DNA of 62,144 bases. Origin: Nostoc sp. NMS4. GTDB lineage: Bacteria > Cyanobacteriota > Cyanobacteriia > Cyanobacteriales > Nostocaceae. The translations under genes were made by a program, and so were the position numbers. Every line of letters begins with the position of its first letter. Position 1 is the first letter of the stretch. Below are positions 26,979-36,162 of the stretch, piece by piece. Location of the stretch: positions 1 to 62,144 of the forward strand of contig NZ_JABXKI010000255.1 in assembly GCF_017115095.1 (NCBI RefSeq), written 5' to 3'. The notes under the pieces are model-generated. The model worked only from the letters and a program-made list of their open reading frames with translations. It was not told the origin of the DNA and did no database searches.

Positions 26979-27086
26979 AAATAATTCTTTTTCTATAAAA
27001 CTGAATCGTGCTGGGCATTGGGAAAAAGAAGGCAGAAGTTCTTTAATTTTGAATTTTGAATTTTGAATTTTGAATTGATTTCTCCC

Positions 27087-28373
27087 TCATCCCCGTACTG
27101 TCACCGGATGGCTAACAACGCCTCCGTAGAGCAATCCAGAATCATTCCACGGAACAGTACTTGGTTGTGTATTACCTAAATTGTCAGTAGCACGAGCCTG
27201 GAGAAAATATTCCCCAGGAATTGGGTTCCATTCAATGTCCCAGCGTACCCATGCAAATGGAAAATTTGGTTCTCTCAGTCGTGCAAATTGCCAAGTTTTG
27301 CCACCATCTAGGCTGACTTCCACACGGACAATCTTTCCTTTGCCAGACCAAGAACGTCCACGTAGTAAGTGGCTTTTAGCAGAAAGCGTAGCTGGCCAAG
27401 CCAACTCAAAGGCGCTCTTAACATTTTGGTACGTAATCAGCTTACCTTTATAGGGTGCGATCGCTGGGTAGTCTGCACCAACCAGCACCATTTGCTCTGT
27501 CACCCACTGGGTATATATCGGTGTTTCGGAAACTTCAATCCGCTCAATCCATTTAACGTTGGCGTTTCCTCCCCAACCAGGAAATAGGACACGGCACGGC
27601 TGACCGTGGTCTGGCGGTAATGGTTCTCCGTTCATTGCATAAACGACGAGGGAGTTATCTGCTAATGCTTTGCTAATTGGAACTACACTGCTGAACTTGG
27701 ATTTATTTGTCTCCTTTGAGTCCAGCGAATCCACATCTGCACCCTCAACGAGTACATCTTTTGCTGTGGATTTCAGTCCAGCTCGCTCTAATAACATACC
27801 AAGTGGTACACCAGTCCATTCAGCCACACCAATAGCCCCAAGTCTCCAACGTGTTCCAGGGAGTGGTGTGTTGTAAGCTTCTTCAAAGAAGCGCCGACCG
27901 TTAGCAGCACACTCAATGGCAGAAGTGACTGAGATGGATGGCATGGCGATGATTTCATCGTAAGTAAACTCGCAGGGGGCAGAAACGCCAGTTCCATGAA
28001 TTTGCAAACGCCATGTAGATGGGTCAAAAGGGGGAGGTGTATGGCGGTTGTGAACATAGAACCAATCATTTGGTACTAAATAACCACGCCCATACATCGC
28101 TTCCCAGTTCATCTCTAATGTGCCTTTGCTATGAGAGATATACCCTGGTGGCAATGGCTTAAGTATTTTGCTGCCTTTAGTTTTAATAGCTGTCTGACTG
28201 CGAGCAGGTGCAGGTTTAGCTAACCCTCCAATGGCTGTTGCGCCAACCATAGTAGCTAGTATTTTTAGAAAGCGCTGGCGCGAAATACCCGCATCTGTAC
28301 TTTTTTGCCAGATGCACTGTTCAACCCGCGCCTGTAGATAATCCTCCTGGTCAAAGAGGTTTTCATCGCTCAA
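27087..28373 (-). CDS. Molybdenum sulfite oxidase-family protein
   Basis: 428 aa. A molybdopterin-binding oxidoreductase domain with the Mo-ligand cysteine in SAIECAANGRRFFEEAY (about residue 152), then a dimerisation domain with IVRVEVSLDGGKTW and WDIEWNPIPGEYFLQARATD, as in eukaryotic and bacterial sulfite oxidases. It lacks the cytochrome b5 domain, so it is the SorA/SoxC type. The N-terminus resembles a Tat signal (SRQRFLK, then a hydrophobic stretch ending PAPARSQ), but the twin arginines are separated by Gln. It would oxidise sulfite to sulfate, next to a TauE/SafE exporter. Confidence 0.87.
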   Translation of the reverse strand: MSDENLFDQEDYLQARVEQCIWQKSTDAGISRQRFLKILATMVGATAIGGLAKPAPARSQTAIKTKGSKILKPLPPGYISHSKGTLEMNWEAMYGRGYLVPNDWFYVHNRHTPPPFDPSTWRLQIHGTGVSAPCEFTYDEIIAMPSISVTSAIECAANGRRFFEEAYNTPLPGTRWRLGAIGVAEWTGVPLGMLLERAGLKSTAKDVLVEGADVDSLDSKETNKSKFSSVVPISKALADNSLVVYAMNGEPLPPDHGQPCRVLFPGWGGNANVKWIERIEVSETPIYTQWVTEQMVLVGADYPAIAPYKGKLITYQNVKSAFELAWPATLSAKSHLLRGRSWSGKGKIVRVEVSLDGGKTWQFARLREPNFPFAWVRWDIEWNPIPGEYFLQARATDNLGNTQPSTVPWNDSGLLYGGVVSHPVTVRG

Positions 28374-28378
28374 GCTAT

Positions 28379-28563
28379 TACCCCCTTTTAATTTGTAATT
28401 ATAAGGATCAAGGGGAGATGGGGGAGCAGGGGAGGCAGGGGGCAGGGGGATGAGGGAGACAAGGAAGACAAGAGGACAAGGGAGATAAACAAAACTCCTA
28501 ACTCCTAACTCCTAACTCCTAACTCCTAACTCCTAACTCCTAACTCCTAACGCCCAAAAAAGA
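28379..28563. repeat. Purine-rich repeats and eight-copy ACTCCTA array
   Basis: A G-rich, strand-biased stretch of GGGGAGCAGGGG- and GACAAGG-type units (about 28408-28485) is followed by eight perfect copies of the heptamer ACTCCTA at 28494-28550. It fills almost all of the space between the sulfite oxidase and the PLP enzyme genes. The same unit types occur inside the coding region at 48383-48490. Confidence 0.9.
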
Positions 28564-30018
28564 CTACTTGTTTATTGCTGTCCAAACACCAGTTATCTGA
28601 TCTTGTGTGTAGTTGGGCAAGTAGTGAGCTAATCCGTTTTTGGCTATTTGAGCGATCGCATTTATAAAGCGATCGCAGTCTTCTAATGTATTATATACTG
28701 CAAAACTTGCTCGGATAATGCTAGGGATATTACGGGTAATTCCTCTGTCTACTTCCTGAGCAATCTCAGAGTCTTGGTCGTCTGAAACATTCTTGAGTTT
28801 GCGAATATATTCATAAGTGCAGAAAGCCCCAGCCCGAACGCCAATGCCATATTCTTGTGCCAGAATTTCTGCTACTAAGCGTCCGTCAAATCCATCAATA
28901 TCAAAGGGAATAACATGGGCTAAATTATCTCCGGGAATATGTAATTTGACTCCAGGAATCAACCGAAGCCGTGTATATGTAAATTCAACTAGAGAGTGTT
29001 CATACTGAGCAATGCGATCGCGCCCTACTGCTTCGATAATTTCAATCGCCTTGGCAATGGCGATCGCACCCATTGCGTTTGGTGTTCCAGGGTCATGGGC
29101 GCGTTCTGTATAAAAACGCTTGATCTCCAGGTTTCTGGTGATATAAGGCAGGTTTCCACCCCCAATCTGATAAGGGTAGGAGCTATCAAAAAATTCTTTC
29201 GGCCCCAGCAAAACCCCGGTTCCATAAGGAGCATACATCTTGTGTCCAGAGAAAGCCACAAAATCTAAATGGCATGGGTCATCATCTGCACGCATATCGA
29301 CTGGTTCATGCTGAATTAATTGGCACACATCGGCAAATATCTTCGCGCCATACCGATGTGCTAAAGCTGCAATTTCGTAAATTGGAGGTCTGTAACCTGT
29401 AATTGTCGAAGCACCTGTAATAGTTACTAATTTAATTTGCTCGGCTTCGGGGAGGTTTTGGTGTGCCTTAAAAATATCTTCAATTTCTGCAACACTTACA
29501 CTTCCGTCCGGCTGCGTTCTGTACTGCACAACTTCGTCTCTAGTCACCCAAGGCAGCAGGTTGGATGAATGCTCAATATCAGAAACTAAGATTTTTCCAG
29601 GTTTCTTTGCCCAAAGTGTAGCGGCTCCATTAATCGCTTCTGTTGTATTCTTCGCAAAGATTACATAGTTGTCTAAAGATGACCCCACAAAGTCCCGAAT
29701 GATGTTTCGGCTGTTGTCATATTCTCGTGTAGTGATGACGGACTTTTGCCCAGAACCTCGATGTACACTGCCGTATGTGTCAAGCATTTCGTCCACGTAT
29801 TGCTTGAGGGTTGCAAAGGGTGTGGTTGTAGCTCCATTATCCAAGTTGACGTACTTAACATAGTTTCCGTTAAGAGTTTTCACCTTGAAGGATAGAGACT
29901 GTTCTGTAAATAACGGTTTGATTTCTTTGTCCCAAAAACTGTCACAATTTTCGGCAATTAGTGGTAGCTTGACAGTTTCCTGCTTGATATTTGCGCCCAT
30001 TGCAAGTACATCGGTCAT
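28564..30018 (-). CDS. Class V PLP-dependent aminotransferase (cysteine-desulfurase-like)
   Basis: 484 aa from the ATG at 30018, which has AGGGG eight bases upstream; a GTG nine bases earlier is less likely. PLP-fold markers: NLDNGATTTP near residue 60, FAKNTTEAINGA, SDIEHSSNLLPW, FADVCQLIQHEPVDM and the probable Schiff-base lysine in DFVAFSGHKMYAPYGTGVLLG. It resembles SufS/CsdA-type enzymes and their relatives (for example isopenicillin-N epimerase-like), and the C-terminal Cys loop GAFCTYEYIRKL is present. Next to sulfur genes, a desulfurase or sulfur-transfer role is possible but not proven. A spare 60-90 residues at the N-terminus makes it longer than SufS. Confidence 0.8.
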   Translation of the reverse strand: MTDVLAMGANIKQETVKLPLIAENCDSFWDKEIKPLFTEQSLSFKVKTLNGNYVKYVNLDNGATTTPFATLKQYVDEMLDTYGSVHRGSGQKSVITTREYDNSRNIIRDFVGSSLDNYVIFAKNTTEAINGAATLWAKKPGKILVSDIEHSSNLLPWVTRDEVVQYRTQPDGSVSVAEIEDIFKAHQNLPEAEQIKLVTITGASTITGYRPPIYEIAALAHRYGAKIFADVCQLIQHEPVDMRADDDPCHLDFVAFSGHKMYAPYGTGVLLGPKEFFDSSYPYQIGGGNLPYITRNLEIKRFYTERAHDPGTPNAMGAIAIAKAIEIIEAVGRDRIAQYEHSLVEFTYTRLRLIPGVKLHIPGDNLAHVIPFDIDGFDGRLVAEILAQEYGIGVRAGAFCTYEYIRKLKNVSDDQDSEIAQEVDRGITRNIPSIIRASFAVYNTLEDCDRFINAIAQIAKNGLAHYLPNYTQDQITGVWTAINK

Positions 30019-30027
30019 CTTTAGCAC

Positions 30028-31096
30028 CCCTATTTTAAATTTTGATTTCTTTGAAAAAGCCTAACTTCCACAAGCTTTGTTTCGCGCTGCAATTAGATTA
30101 ATCGCTAGTAATTATGGTCTTTATAATTGCTTTATTCCTAGTGGAAAACTCGGTTACTACAATTATTCTTTAACAAGACAATAAAAAAGAGTATCCGAAT
30201 TAACACTTAACTTAGATATTTTTATAGTAAATTAAAATACAAAGTAAACAATATTGGTAAGTAGCTAAGTATACTTTAAGCGATTTTATTCTAGTCATTA
30301 AACAAACTTGATGTATTGAAGACAAGTTGAGAGAAAAGCTGATAACTAACAAAACCTGAAATTGCTTACCAGTAATGTATTTAGCCAGAAAAAAGCCCGT
30401 ACTAAGTTGAGATTACTCTTTAAAAAAGTTTATTTTTTTACTTAGAGCTATTGTTACTTCTTCATCAAAAATTTATAAGTATTTACTCGCACCAATCGGA
30501 TTTTCTTAACATTGTAGTTATAGCGGAAGCCCTTAGTTGTTTGCTGACATTAAATAGCGATCGCTTAAGATTACAGAATTATCATCGAATAGTAGATACT
30601 TGTACGGACATCTATTTTTAAGTACTAACTAAGCCATGACAAAATGTATTTTAGGAAACAATCATAATTTATCCCTTAAGACAGATGCGGTTATAAAAAA
30701 TAAAGTGTATCGTACGGCATTTTTTTCATGCAAAAAACTTCATCAGCCAGCCAATACAGTTTAATTTTTAACTAAGTTTGTGGGTTTAAGTCCCCTAGCT
30801 GTTCAGGTAGAACCATTGATCACAATTTAAGAAAAAGAGCCAATTGTCAAAGGGTATGTTAAAAATAGGTAAAATGAGCCGAAAGCTATATCCTTAAAGG
30901 AATTGTGACATCTCCTAAACCTACATGAGTAGCACCAAGAGTAAAAACCTGCGACCATGCGAAAAAGAAGAATTTTTCTGTTGTGCATCTTTGCGATCGC
31001 GCGGCGCAGTTCGGTAATATCAATTACAAACGCCCGCCATCGGAGCAACTTTGGCTGTAGAGTCTCAAAAGATATACCCCGTGTTTATCTATAAAA
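30028..31096. other. Long AT-rich intergenic region
   Basis: About 1.07 kb with no convincing gene on either strand. It is AT-rich, has few repeats, one HIP1-bearing stretch at about 30560 and one at about 30993 (GCGATCGCGCGGCGC). It could hold promoters for the divergent neighbours or a short RNA, but I see nothing I can name. The hairpin at 31077-31104 belongs to the next gene. Confidence 0.5.
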
Positions 31097-31104
31097 TCAC
31101 GGGG
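31077..31104 (-). terminator. Hairpin overlapping the end of the acetyltransferase gene
   Basis: The arms CCCCGTG (31077-31083) and CACGGGG (31098-31104) pair perfectly around a 14-nt AT-rich loop. The right arm overlaps the stop region of the minus-strand gene. It has the position expected of a terminator for the acetyltransferase transcript. Confidence 0.6.
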
Positions 31105-31675
31105 TTGTGGAAGAATCGAGTTTTATCCGAGCCGTTTTGGGATGACAGGGGCTTCCCCAACAAACCTGACCAGAAGGCATGCTAGTAAAAACACTACTAC
31201 GAGCGCCAATCACCGCATTAGCCCCAATTTGCACTCCCGGCCCAACAAAACAATCTGCTGCTACCCATGCACCATTGTCAATGGTGATACTCGCGGTTTT
31301 CAACCCAAAAGCAGGATCTTGGAGATCGTGACTACCAGTACACAGGTAACTTTTTTGGGAAACTACGCAATGTTCGCCGATATGAATCCGGTCAAGGCTG
31401 TATAAAACTACGTTATCTCCAATCCAACTGTAGTCGCCAATGGTGACTTTCCAGGGGTAGGTAAAGCGGGCTGTGGGTCTAATTAATACACCTTTGCCAA
31501 TACGAGCGCCAAATAATCGTAGTAAAGCACAACGCAGAATATTTAACGGTTGAGGAGTTAGAGGAAAGGCGATCGCTTGGACAAACCACCATAATAAAAC
31601 ATACCAACTTGGCCGCCCCCGGTCAAACCAAGATTGGTCATATTTACGTAAATCTACGAAAGGGTCATTGGTCAT
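31097..31675 (-). CDS. WcaF-type hexapeptide acetyltransferase
   Basis: 192 aa. The N-terminus RKYDQSWFDRGRPSWYVLLWWFVQ is the signature of putative colanic acid acetyltransferases, and the rest is a left-handed beta-helix: IGKGVLIRP, VTIGDYSWIGDNVVLYSLDRIHIG, VSQKSYLCTGSHD (His is the likely catalytic base) and VGPGVQIGANAVIGARSSV. It would transfer acetyl groups to a polysaccharide precursor from acetyl-CoA. It is the last of three same-strand genes (31097-33619) with two glycosyltransferases. Confidence 0.85.
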   Translation of the reverse strand: MTNDPFVDLRKYDQSWFDRGRPSWYVLLWWFVQAIAFPLTPQPLNILRCALLRLFGARIGKGVLIRPTARFTYPWKVTIGDYSWIGDNVVLYSLDRIHIGEHCVVSQKSYLCTGSHDLQDPAFGLKTASITIDNGAWVAADCFVGPGVQIGANAVIGARSSVFTSMPSGQVCWGSPCHPKTARIKLDSSTTP

Positions 31676-31705
31676 TTGTCATTGGTCATTTGTCATTTGT
31701 CATTA

Positions 31706-32662
31706 TCAGGAATCAATGGTCAATAGCTTTGCTTCTGCTTCTTTGCTTCCCTGCTCCTCTGCTGCATCCTTCGAGATAGTTGCAGTATTTAAGTGACCAC
31801 CACAGTTACGCAATTCGTAAAGTTTAACGCCAATTTGATATTCATATTGACTCAGCAAACGTGCATAGATATATCCTGCTTTGCCATCTAAAAAACCGCG
31901 TTGAATTATATAAAATAAAACAAACCGCAAAATGGGTTTAAATGGCAGGTGTACCCAGACTTTTTTCAAAAATCGTTTGCGTTGGACGGCATCACCAAAG
32001 AGATTTGCGCCGATAGTACCGCTATCATTTTTACCTGTAAGAATATTAAAATAAACTCTGGATTCCCAGTTTGAATAGCGGTTGTGTCGTTCTAACCAGT
32101 GGTAAAGGTCGCGGAAGTCTTCGTGGAGCATATCATTTTTGAGATACCCAACTTTCCCCTCCAAAATCACGTGTTCGTGAACTTCGTTATCACCAGTATT
32201 AGGAATATCTTCTGTATTTAGATTTTCGTAGCGACCTTTTTTATGTTGAAATAAACGTAGATTCCAATCAGGATATTTCCCACCATAACGAATCCATTTT
32301 CCTAAGAAAAATACGCGGCGGTTGAGATAATAACCTGTATATTCATCATTTTGAATTGCTTGCTCAATTTCTGACCAAAGTTCCGGGGTGATGCGCTCAT
32401 CACAATCTACAATTAGCACCCATTCATTACGAAAAGGTAGATTATCTAAAGACCAGTTTTTCTTTTTCGGCCAGCGTCCATTAAAGTTGAATTGCACGAC
32501 ATTTACACCGTGACTTTTAGCAATTTCAATGCTGTTATCGGTACTTTGAGAATCTACTACAAATATTTCATCTGCTCTGCTGAGGCTAGCAAGGCAAGCA
32601 GGTAAGTTTGCTTGTTCGTTTTTTGCCGGAATTAGTACTGAAACTGGTATTTTAGATGACAT
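31706..32662 (-). CDS. GT2 family glycosyltransferase
   Basis: 318 aa, GT-A fold. The N-terminus PVSVLIPAKNEQANLPACLASL, then IFVVDSQSTDNSIE and WVLIVDCDERI (DXD-like metal-binding site near residue 88), are typical of the LPS core/exopolysaccharide GT2 group. The middle carries LRLFQHKKGRYENLN. No transmembrane helices, so the product is probably made on the cytoplasmic face. It lies 30 bp before the acetyltransferase. Sugar and linkage are not determinable. The last 20 residues (EEQGSKEAEAKLLTIDS) are repetitive-looking and poorly constrained. Confidence 0.88.
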   Translation of the reverse strand: MSSKIPVSVLIPAKNEQANLPACLASLSRADEIFVVDSQSTDNSIEIAKSHGVNVVQFNFNGRWPKKKNWSLDNLPFRNEWVLIVDCDERITPELWSEIEQAIQNDEYTGYYLNRRVFFLGKWIRYGGKYPDWNLRLFQHKKGRYENLNTEDIPNTGDNEVHEHVILEGKVGYLKNDMLHEDFRDLYHWLERHNRYSNWESRVYFNILTGKNDSGTIGANLFGDAVQRKRFLKKVWVHLPFKPILRFVLFYIIQRGFLDGKAGYIYARLLSQYEYQIGVKLYELRNCGGHLNTATISKDAAEEQGSKEAEAKLLTIDS

Positions 32663-32686
32663 ATTGAGTATAAATTATGTTACTGG

Positions 32687-33619
32687 TTATTTCTTATTTG
32701 ATGTAGATAAAAGACCTTGAATAGCAGCATTTAAGTAACCAATCTGACCGTAAGCATACACAAGTTTGTCAAACCGTTCTGCTGGATCGGAGAAATATTG
32801 TAATGCTTTATACAAGCCTCGGACAAACCTTTCGCTACCTCGCTGTAATTGGGCGATGCCAGCTTTACCAGCGAGTTGTTCTCGATAGCATTCACTGATA
32901 CCTTGCCACCAGCCCCGGTTTAAGAACCAGGAGCGTTGGAGGCGCTCTGGGGCTACATTGTGAGCGACGAGTGCTTCGGGAAGATAAGCAACTTGCCAAC
33001 CACGCTGTAGGGCGAATTCGGTCATTTGCAGTTCTTCATTAGATAATAAATTTTTCCCAACTCGACCAAGATGAGGATCGAAACCACCAATTTCTTCTAG
33101 GAAACTGCGGCGGATGGAGTAATTCAAGCCTCTGGGTGTTGAGCCAGGTTGCTCTATGTAGATGTTACTCTCACCTAAGTCGTATGCACCCAGATTTGCA
33201 GCTAGCCCCGGAGATAGCCACCGTGGTTGTTGAATTCCTGGGGGCCACAGGAGAGTGACTTTGCCACCTGCGATCGCTAGCTTAGAATTATTGTAATAGG
33301 CAGAATATAAAACTTGTAGCCAGCCCTGACTGGCAACGGCATCGTCATCTAGATAAGCAAGAATATCACCACTGGCTACCTTTGCACCCGTGTTGCGGGC
33401 GACAGATAAACCAATGGTGGGTTCAAAAACATACTTCAGGCGCGGATTGTGGACTCTTTCTTCTACAACCTCACGAGTGCGATCGCTAGATCCATTATCA
33501 ACTACCACAATTTCAAAATCAGCAGCAAAATCCTGCGCTAAAAGACTATCAATTGCAGCCCCTAAATAGGTATCTCGATTGTGAGTACAGATAATGGCAG
33601 AGATTTGGGTGTCTGGCAT
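32687..33619 (-). CDS. GT2 family glycosyltransferase
   Basis: 310 aa. The Rossmann-like start ISAIICTHNRDTYLGAAIDSL, VVVDNGSSDRTREVV, and ILAYLDDDAVAS (DDD metal site near residue 92) mark GT2. Two later motifs, GGFDPHLGRVGKNLLSNEELQM and AYLPEALVAHNV, belong to the acceptor side. It is 24 bp upstream of the other GT2 gene on the same strand, so the three genes form an envelope-polysaccharide transcription unit. A hormogonium or exopolysaccharide role is possible; the gene symbol cannot be assigned. Confidence 0.88.
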   Translation of the reverse strand: MPDTQISAIICTHNRDTYLGAAIDSLLAQDFAADFEIVVVDNGSSDRTREVVEERVHNPRLKYVFEPTIGLSVARNTGAKVASGDILAYLDDDAVASQGWLQVLYSAYYNNSKLAIAGGKVTLLWPPGIQQPRWLSPGLAANLGAYDLGESNIYIEQPGSTPRGLNYSIRRSFLEEIGGFDPHLGRVGKNLLSNEELQMTEFALQRGWQVAYLPEALVAHNVAPERLQRSWFLNRGWWQGISECYREQLAGKAGIAQLQRGSERFVRGLYKALQYFSDPAERFDKLVYAYGQIGYLNAAIQGLLSTSNKK

Positions 33620-33818
33620 AGATTTAATTTTGGATTTGAGATTTGGGACTTTCCTGCGGAACGCTATGCGTAGCTTGCTTACCCATAGGGGTACGCTCAG
33701 GAACCATCGAACGATTTTAGATTAAAATCTAAATCCAACACATAACTGCTGAGAGTTAATCTAAACCAAAAGTTACTTACCCACCAACCGAGTTTCTTCG
33801 GAAATAATCTTTAAAACT

Positions 33819-34646
33819 TTACGTTTGTTGAATATGACTGTGTAAAACTACAAGAGTTTGGGCTAGTTGACTAAGACGGGTTTCCAAAGATTGCTTGCGC
33901 CCTAGTAGTTGGCGTAACTTTTGGTAACGAGCGATCGCCATGCTAACATTGGGAACCTGATCCGGTGGACATGGGCGCGACCAAACTTTACCAGTATCGT
34001 CTACACCACAGAGGCGATAACCAGTAATAGATGATTGATAAGATACTTTTCCACCAGTAGCACAAATTTCTTCTACGTAGTTCATCAGGCGGTCAACTTC
34101 TGCATGGCGCAGTGTTGCCGTTCCTCCCGCTTCTGGTTCGGCGGGATTGGATTCTAACCAGCCATTGACAATTGGCCCTTCTAAGTAAATATCCTGAATC
34201 TGCTTTAAAATATTTTGCAATTCTGTTTGCCAACCAGCCACAGTTTCCTGAATTTCTTGCAATAGATTCATCGCCAATGCTGGATTCGTACCGTGGCGAT
34301 GGCTACTAAAGCTGGGAGTTTTCAACTTAGGTAGGCTGGGTGTTTTGCTACCATTCTCTTCTGTTTGAAAGGTCTGTACAGATTCATGGTGAGGAAAGAA
34401 ATTTTGTTCAGAAGGATAATCGCTCTCAGTATTTACACTAAAGTCAACTGTTTGTCCTTGTGACTTTACTTCCCCATCATCAGAGGATGGAATTTGTGTA
34501 CCTTCTGTAGGTTCGTTGGCTCCGACACTGATTCTAAAAGAGAAAGGCCGTTTTGTCGTCGAATCGCTTGTTTCGGCAGTAGGGGCAGTGCCGCGATTCC
34601 CTAAATCGTGTAAAGTTGCTTCAATGCGTTTTAGACCTGCGTTCAT
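33819..34646 (-). CDS. Conserved cyanobacterial protein of unknown function
   Basis: 275 aa. I do not recognise the family. Residues 20-130 are low-complexity, Ser/Thr/Glu-rich and likely disordered. Residues about 135-275 are predicted helical and look conserved: NLLQEIQETVAGWQTELQNILKQIQDIYLEGP, RLMNYVEEICATGGKV, SSITGYRLCGVDDTGKVWSRPCPPDQ and a terminal coiled-coil-like QKLRQLLGRKQSLETRLSQL. No signal peptide or membrane segment. It is alone, upstream of nothing on its strand, and divergent from cobU. Confidence 0.7.
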   Translation of the reverse strand: MNAGLKRIEATLHDLGNRGTAPTAETSDSTTKRPFSFRISVGANEPTEGTQIPSSDDGEVKSQGQTVDFSVNTESDYPSEQNFFPHHESVQTFQTEENGSKTPSLPKLKTPSFSSHRHGTNPALAMNLLQEIQETVAGWQTELQNILKQIQDIYLEGPIVNGWLESNPAEPEAGGTATLRHAEVDRLMNYVEEICATGGKVSYQSSITGYRLCGVDDTGKVWSRPCPPDQVPNVSMAIARYQKLRQLLGRKQSLETRLSQLAQTLVVLHSHIQQT

Positions 34647-34805
34647 AAAGATATCCTCAAGTTTGCTGTCCCCAGTGGTATTGAATAATTGAGAATGGGG
34701 TTGTTGGGATTTTTGGCTTTTGCCAGTTGTAGCATTAATGATGCTGGTGCTAATTTTATCCCTTAAAAGTTATTTGAAACCAAAAATCTCACCGATGAAT
34801 TGAAG

Positions 34806-34938
34806 AAGAATTCAGAAGTCAGAATTCAGGAGTCAGAATGAATCAGTGGATAAATCCACTCTTTCGTTCAAAATTCATTCTGTTAGCGGTAGCGGGGCGT
34901 TTAGCCCATTCTGACTCCTGACTCCTGAATTCTGTTTG
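34806..34938. repeat. Composite inverted repeat with a nested 25-bp element
   Basis: GAATTCAGGAGTCAGAAT-type units (34809-34840) face their reverse complement (34908-34933), so the whole stretch can fold on itself. A hairpin AGTGGATAAATCCACT sits at about 34846. Inside it, a 25-bp element (34883-34907, core GCGGGGCGTTTAGCCC) lies between ATTCTG at 34877-34882 and ATTCTG at 34908-34913. It is one of four copies in the window. Confidence 0.8.
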
Positions 34939-34985
34939 ATAAATTGCAACTGTAGGCAGATTGTTAAAATACTTAGTAAAGAACC

Positions 34986-35561
34986 TTGGGTAAAATCATC
35001 TTAGTAACAGGGCCAGCACGATCTGGTAAAAGTGAATGGGCGGAAACTCTAGCCATGCAGTCAAAAAAACCAGTTGTTTACGTGGCAACAGCCACCGATA
35101 ACCCAGACGATCGAGAGTGGCATCAACGCATTTTAGAACATCAACAACGTCGTCCCCAAGACTGGGTAACTCTATCTGTACCCGTGGAACTGTCTGCTAC
35201 CCTCGCCGATGCCAAACCCTATACCTGCCTTTTAGTTGATTCTTTAGGAACTTGGGTTGCTAATCTCCTAGAAGAGGACGAATCTAGCTGGGAAAATACC
35301 CTTGCAGAGTTGTTAGAGACAGTAGAACTGGTTGCTGCTGATATGCTGTTTGTAGCAGAAGAGGTGGGTTGGGGTGTGATCCCAGCTTATCCCCTTGGGA
35401 GGAAGTTCCGCGATCGCCTCGGTTCTTTAGTACGGCAGCTAAGTACACTCAGCGAAACTGTTTATTTAGTGACTGGTGGTCATGTTCTCAATCTCAGTAT
35501 CCTTGGTTCGCCATTGCCAAATAGAGAGGATGCTGGAACATTCAGAAGTCAAGATTCTTAA
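34986..35561 (+). CDS. cobU: Adenosylcobinamide kinase/guanylyltransferase (CobU/CobP)
   Basis: 191 aa from a TTG; the P-loop GPARSGKS at residues 8-15 lies at the expected place, so the rare start is acceptable. VYVATATDNPDDREWHQRILEHQQRRP carries the His that is guanylylated, and LLVDSLGTWVANLL and VAEEVGWGVIPAYPLGRKFRD are family signatures. It phosphorylates adenosylcobinamide and transfers GMP from GTP, for cobalamin nucleotide-loop assembly. The last residues (GTFRSQDS) are encoded by the dispersed GAATTC-type repeat. Confidence 0.93.
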   Translation: MGKIILVTGPARSGKSEWAETLAMQSKKPVVYVATATDNPDDREWHQRILEHQQRRPQDWVTLSVPVELSATLADAKPYTCLLVDSLGTWVANLLEEDESSWENTLAELLETVELVAADMLFVAEEVGWGVIPAYPLGRKFRDRLGSLVRQLSTLSETVYLVTGGHVLNLSILGSPLPNREDAGTFRSQDS

Positions 35562-35606
35562 CTCTTGATTCAAATTAATCTAAAATCTAAAATCTACAAT
35601 TGTCTT

Positions 35607-36026
35607 ATGGCAACCAAACAAGAAGTTAGAAAATACCTTGCCTACTGGTTTCAGTTAGGTAAGAAAGTGATTACGAGTAACGGTGAGGCAAGCTTTTTGC
35701 CGCTATCGGTGCTAAATGGCGATCGCTATAGTGAAGAATTTGAAGAGTGTTGGCAAAAAATTATCTCGCCGGAATCGGGTGATTGTTACCTAGAGGGTAC
35801 GCATGAAACCATTGCTGAATTGTTGACACCAGCATGGGATATGCTGCCTTGTGGCCGGTGCAGTATGCCAGTAGCCAAGCGAAACGTCGGGATGCCCTCG
35901 TTGTTATGTCCCTGCAATGATTTACCTAACTGGCCAAATACTGAATTGCCAGCACCGCGAGATCCAATTAAGACTCAAGACCAACTCAAAACAATTCGCG
36001 ATCGGATTGTAAATAATATTACATAA
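35607..36026 (+). CDS. Conserved cyanobacterial protein of unknown function
   Basis: 139 aa from the ATG at 35607; an extra N-terminal 14 codons read from a repeat-like region are not included. I do not recognise the family. A CGRCSMPV ... LLCPCND pair (about residues 91-118) could bind zinc, and the C-terminus is acidic to basic with a DRIVNNIT end. It begins 45 bp after cobU on the same strand and may be cotranscribed, but no functional link to cobalamin synthesis is evident. Confidence 0.65.
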   Translation: MATKQEVRKYLAYWFQLGKKVITSNGEASFLPLSVLNGDRYSEEFEECWQKIISPESGDCYLEGTHETIAELLTPAWDMLPCGRCSMPVAKRNVGMPSLLCPCNDLPNWPNTELPAPRDPIKTQDQLKTIRDRIVNNIT

Positions 36027-36162
36027 ACAAACAACCAATTGGGAAATCTGAGAACTTTTTTCTAATTTCCTGATTATTTTGATTATTTTAATTTCTCCTG
36101 TAGTACCCTTGAGTCTCACTACAGAATCTTTGTATGGGCAGCATCTCACCTTTGCAAATATA

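Noticed and set aside
28494..28550. The ACTCCTA array considered as a CRISPR or a minisatellite gene
   Set aside because: Units are seven bp with no spacers, the STRR type; it cannot be CRISPR and does not code for a protein.
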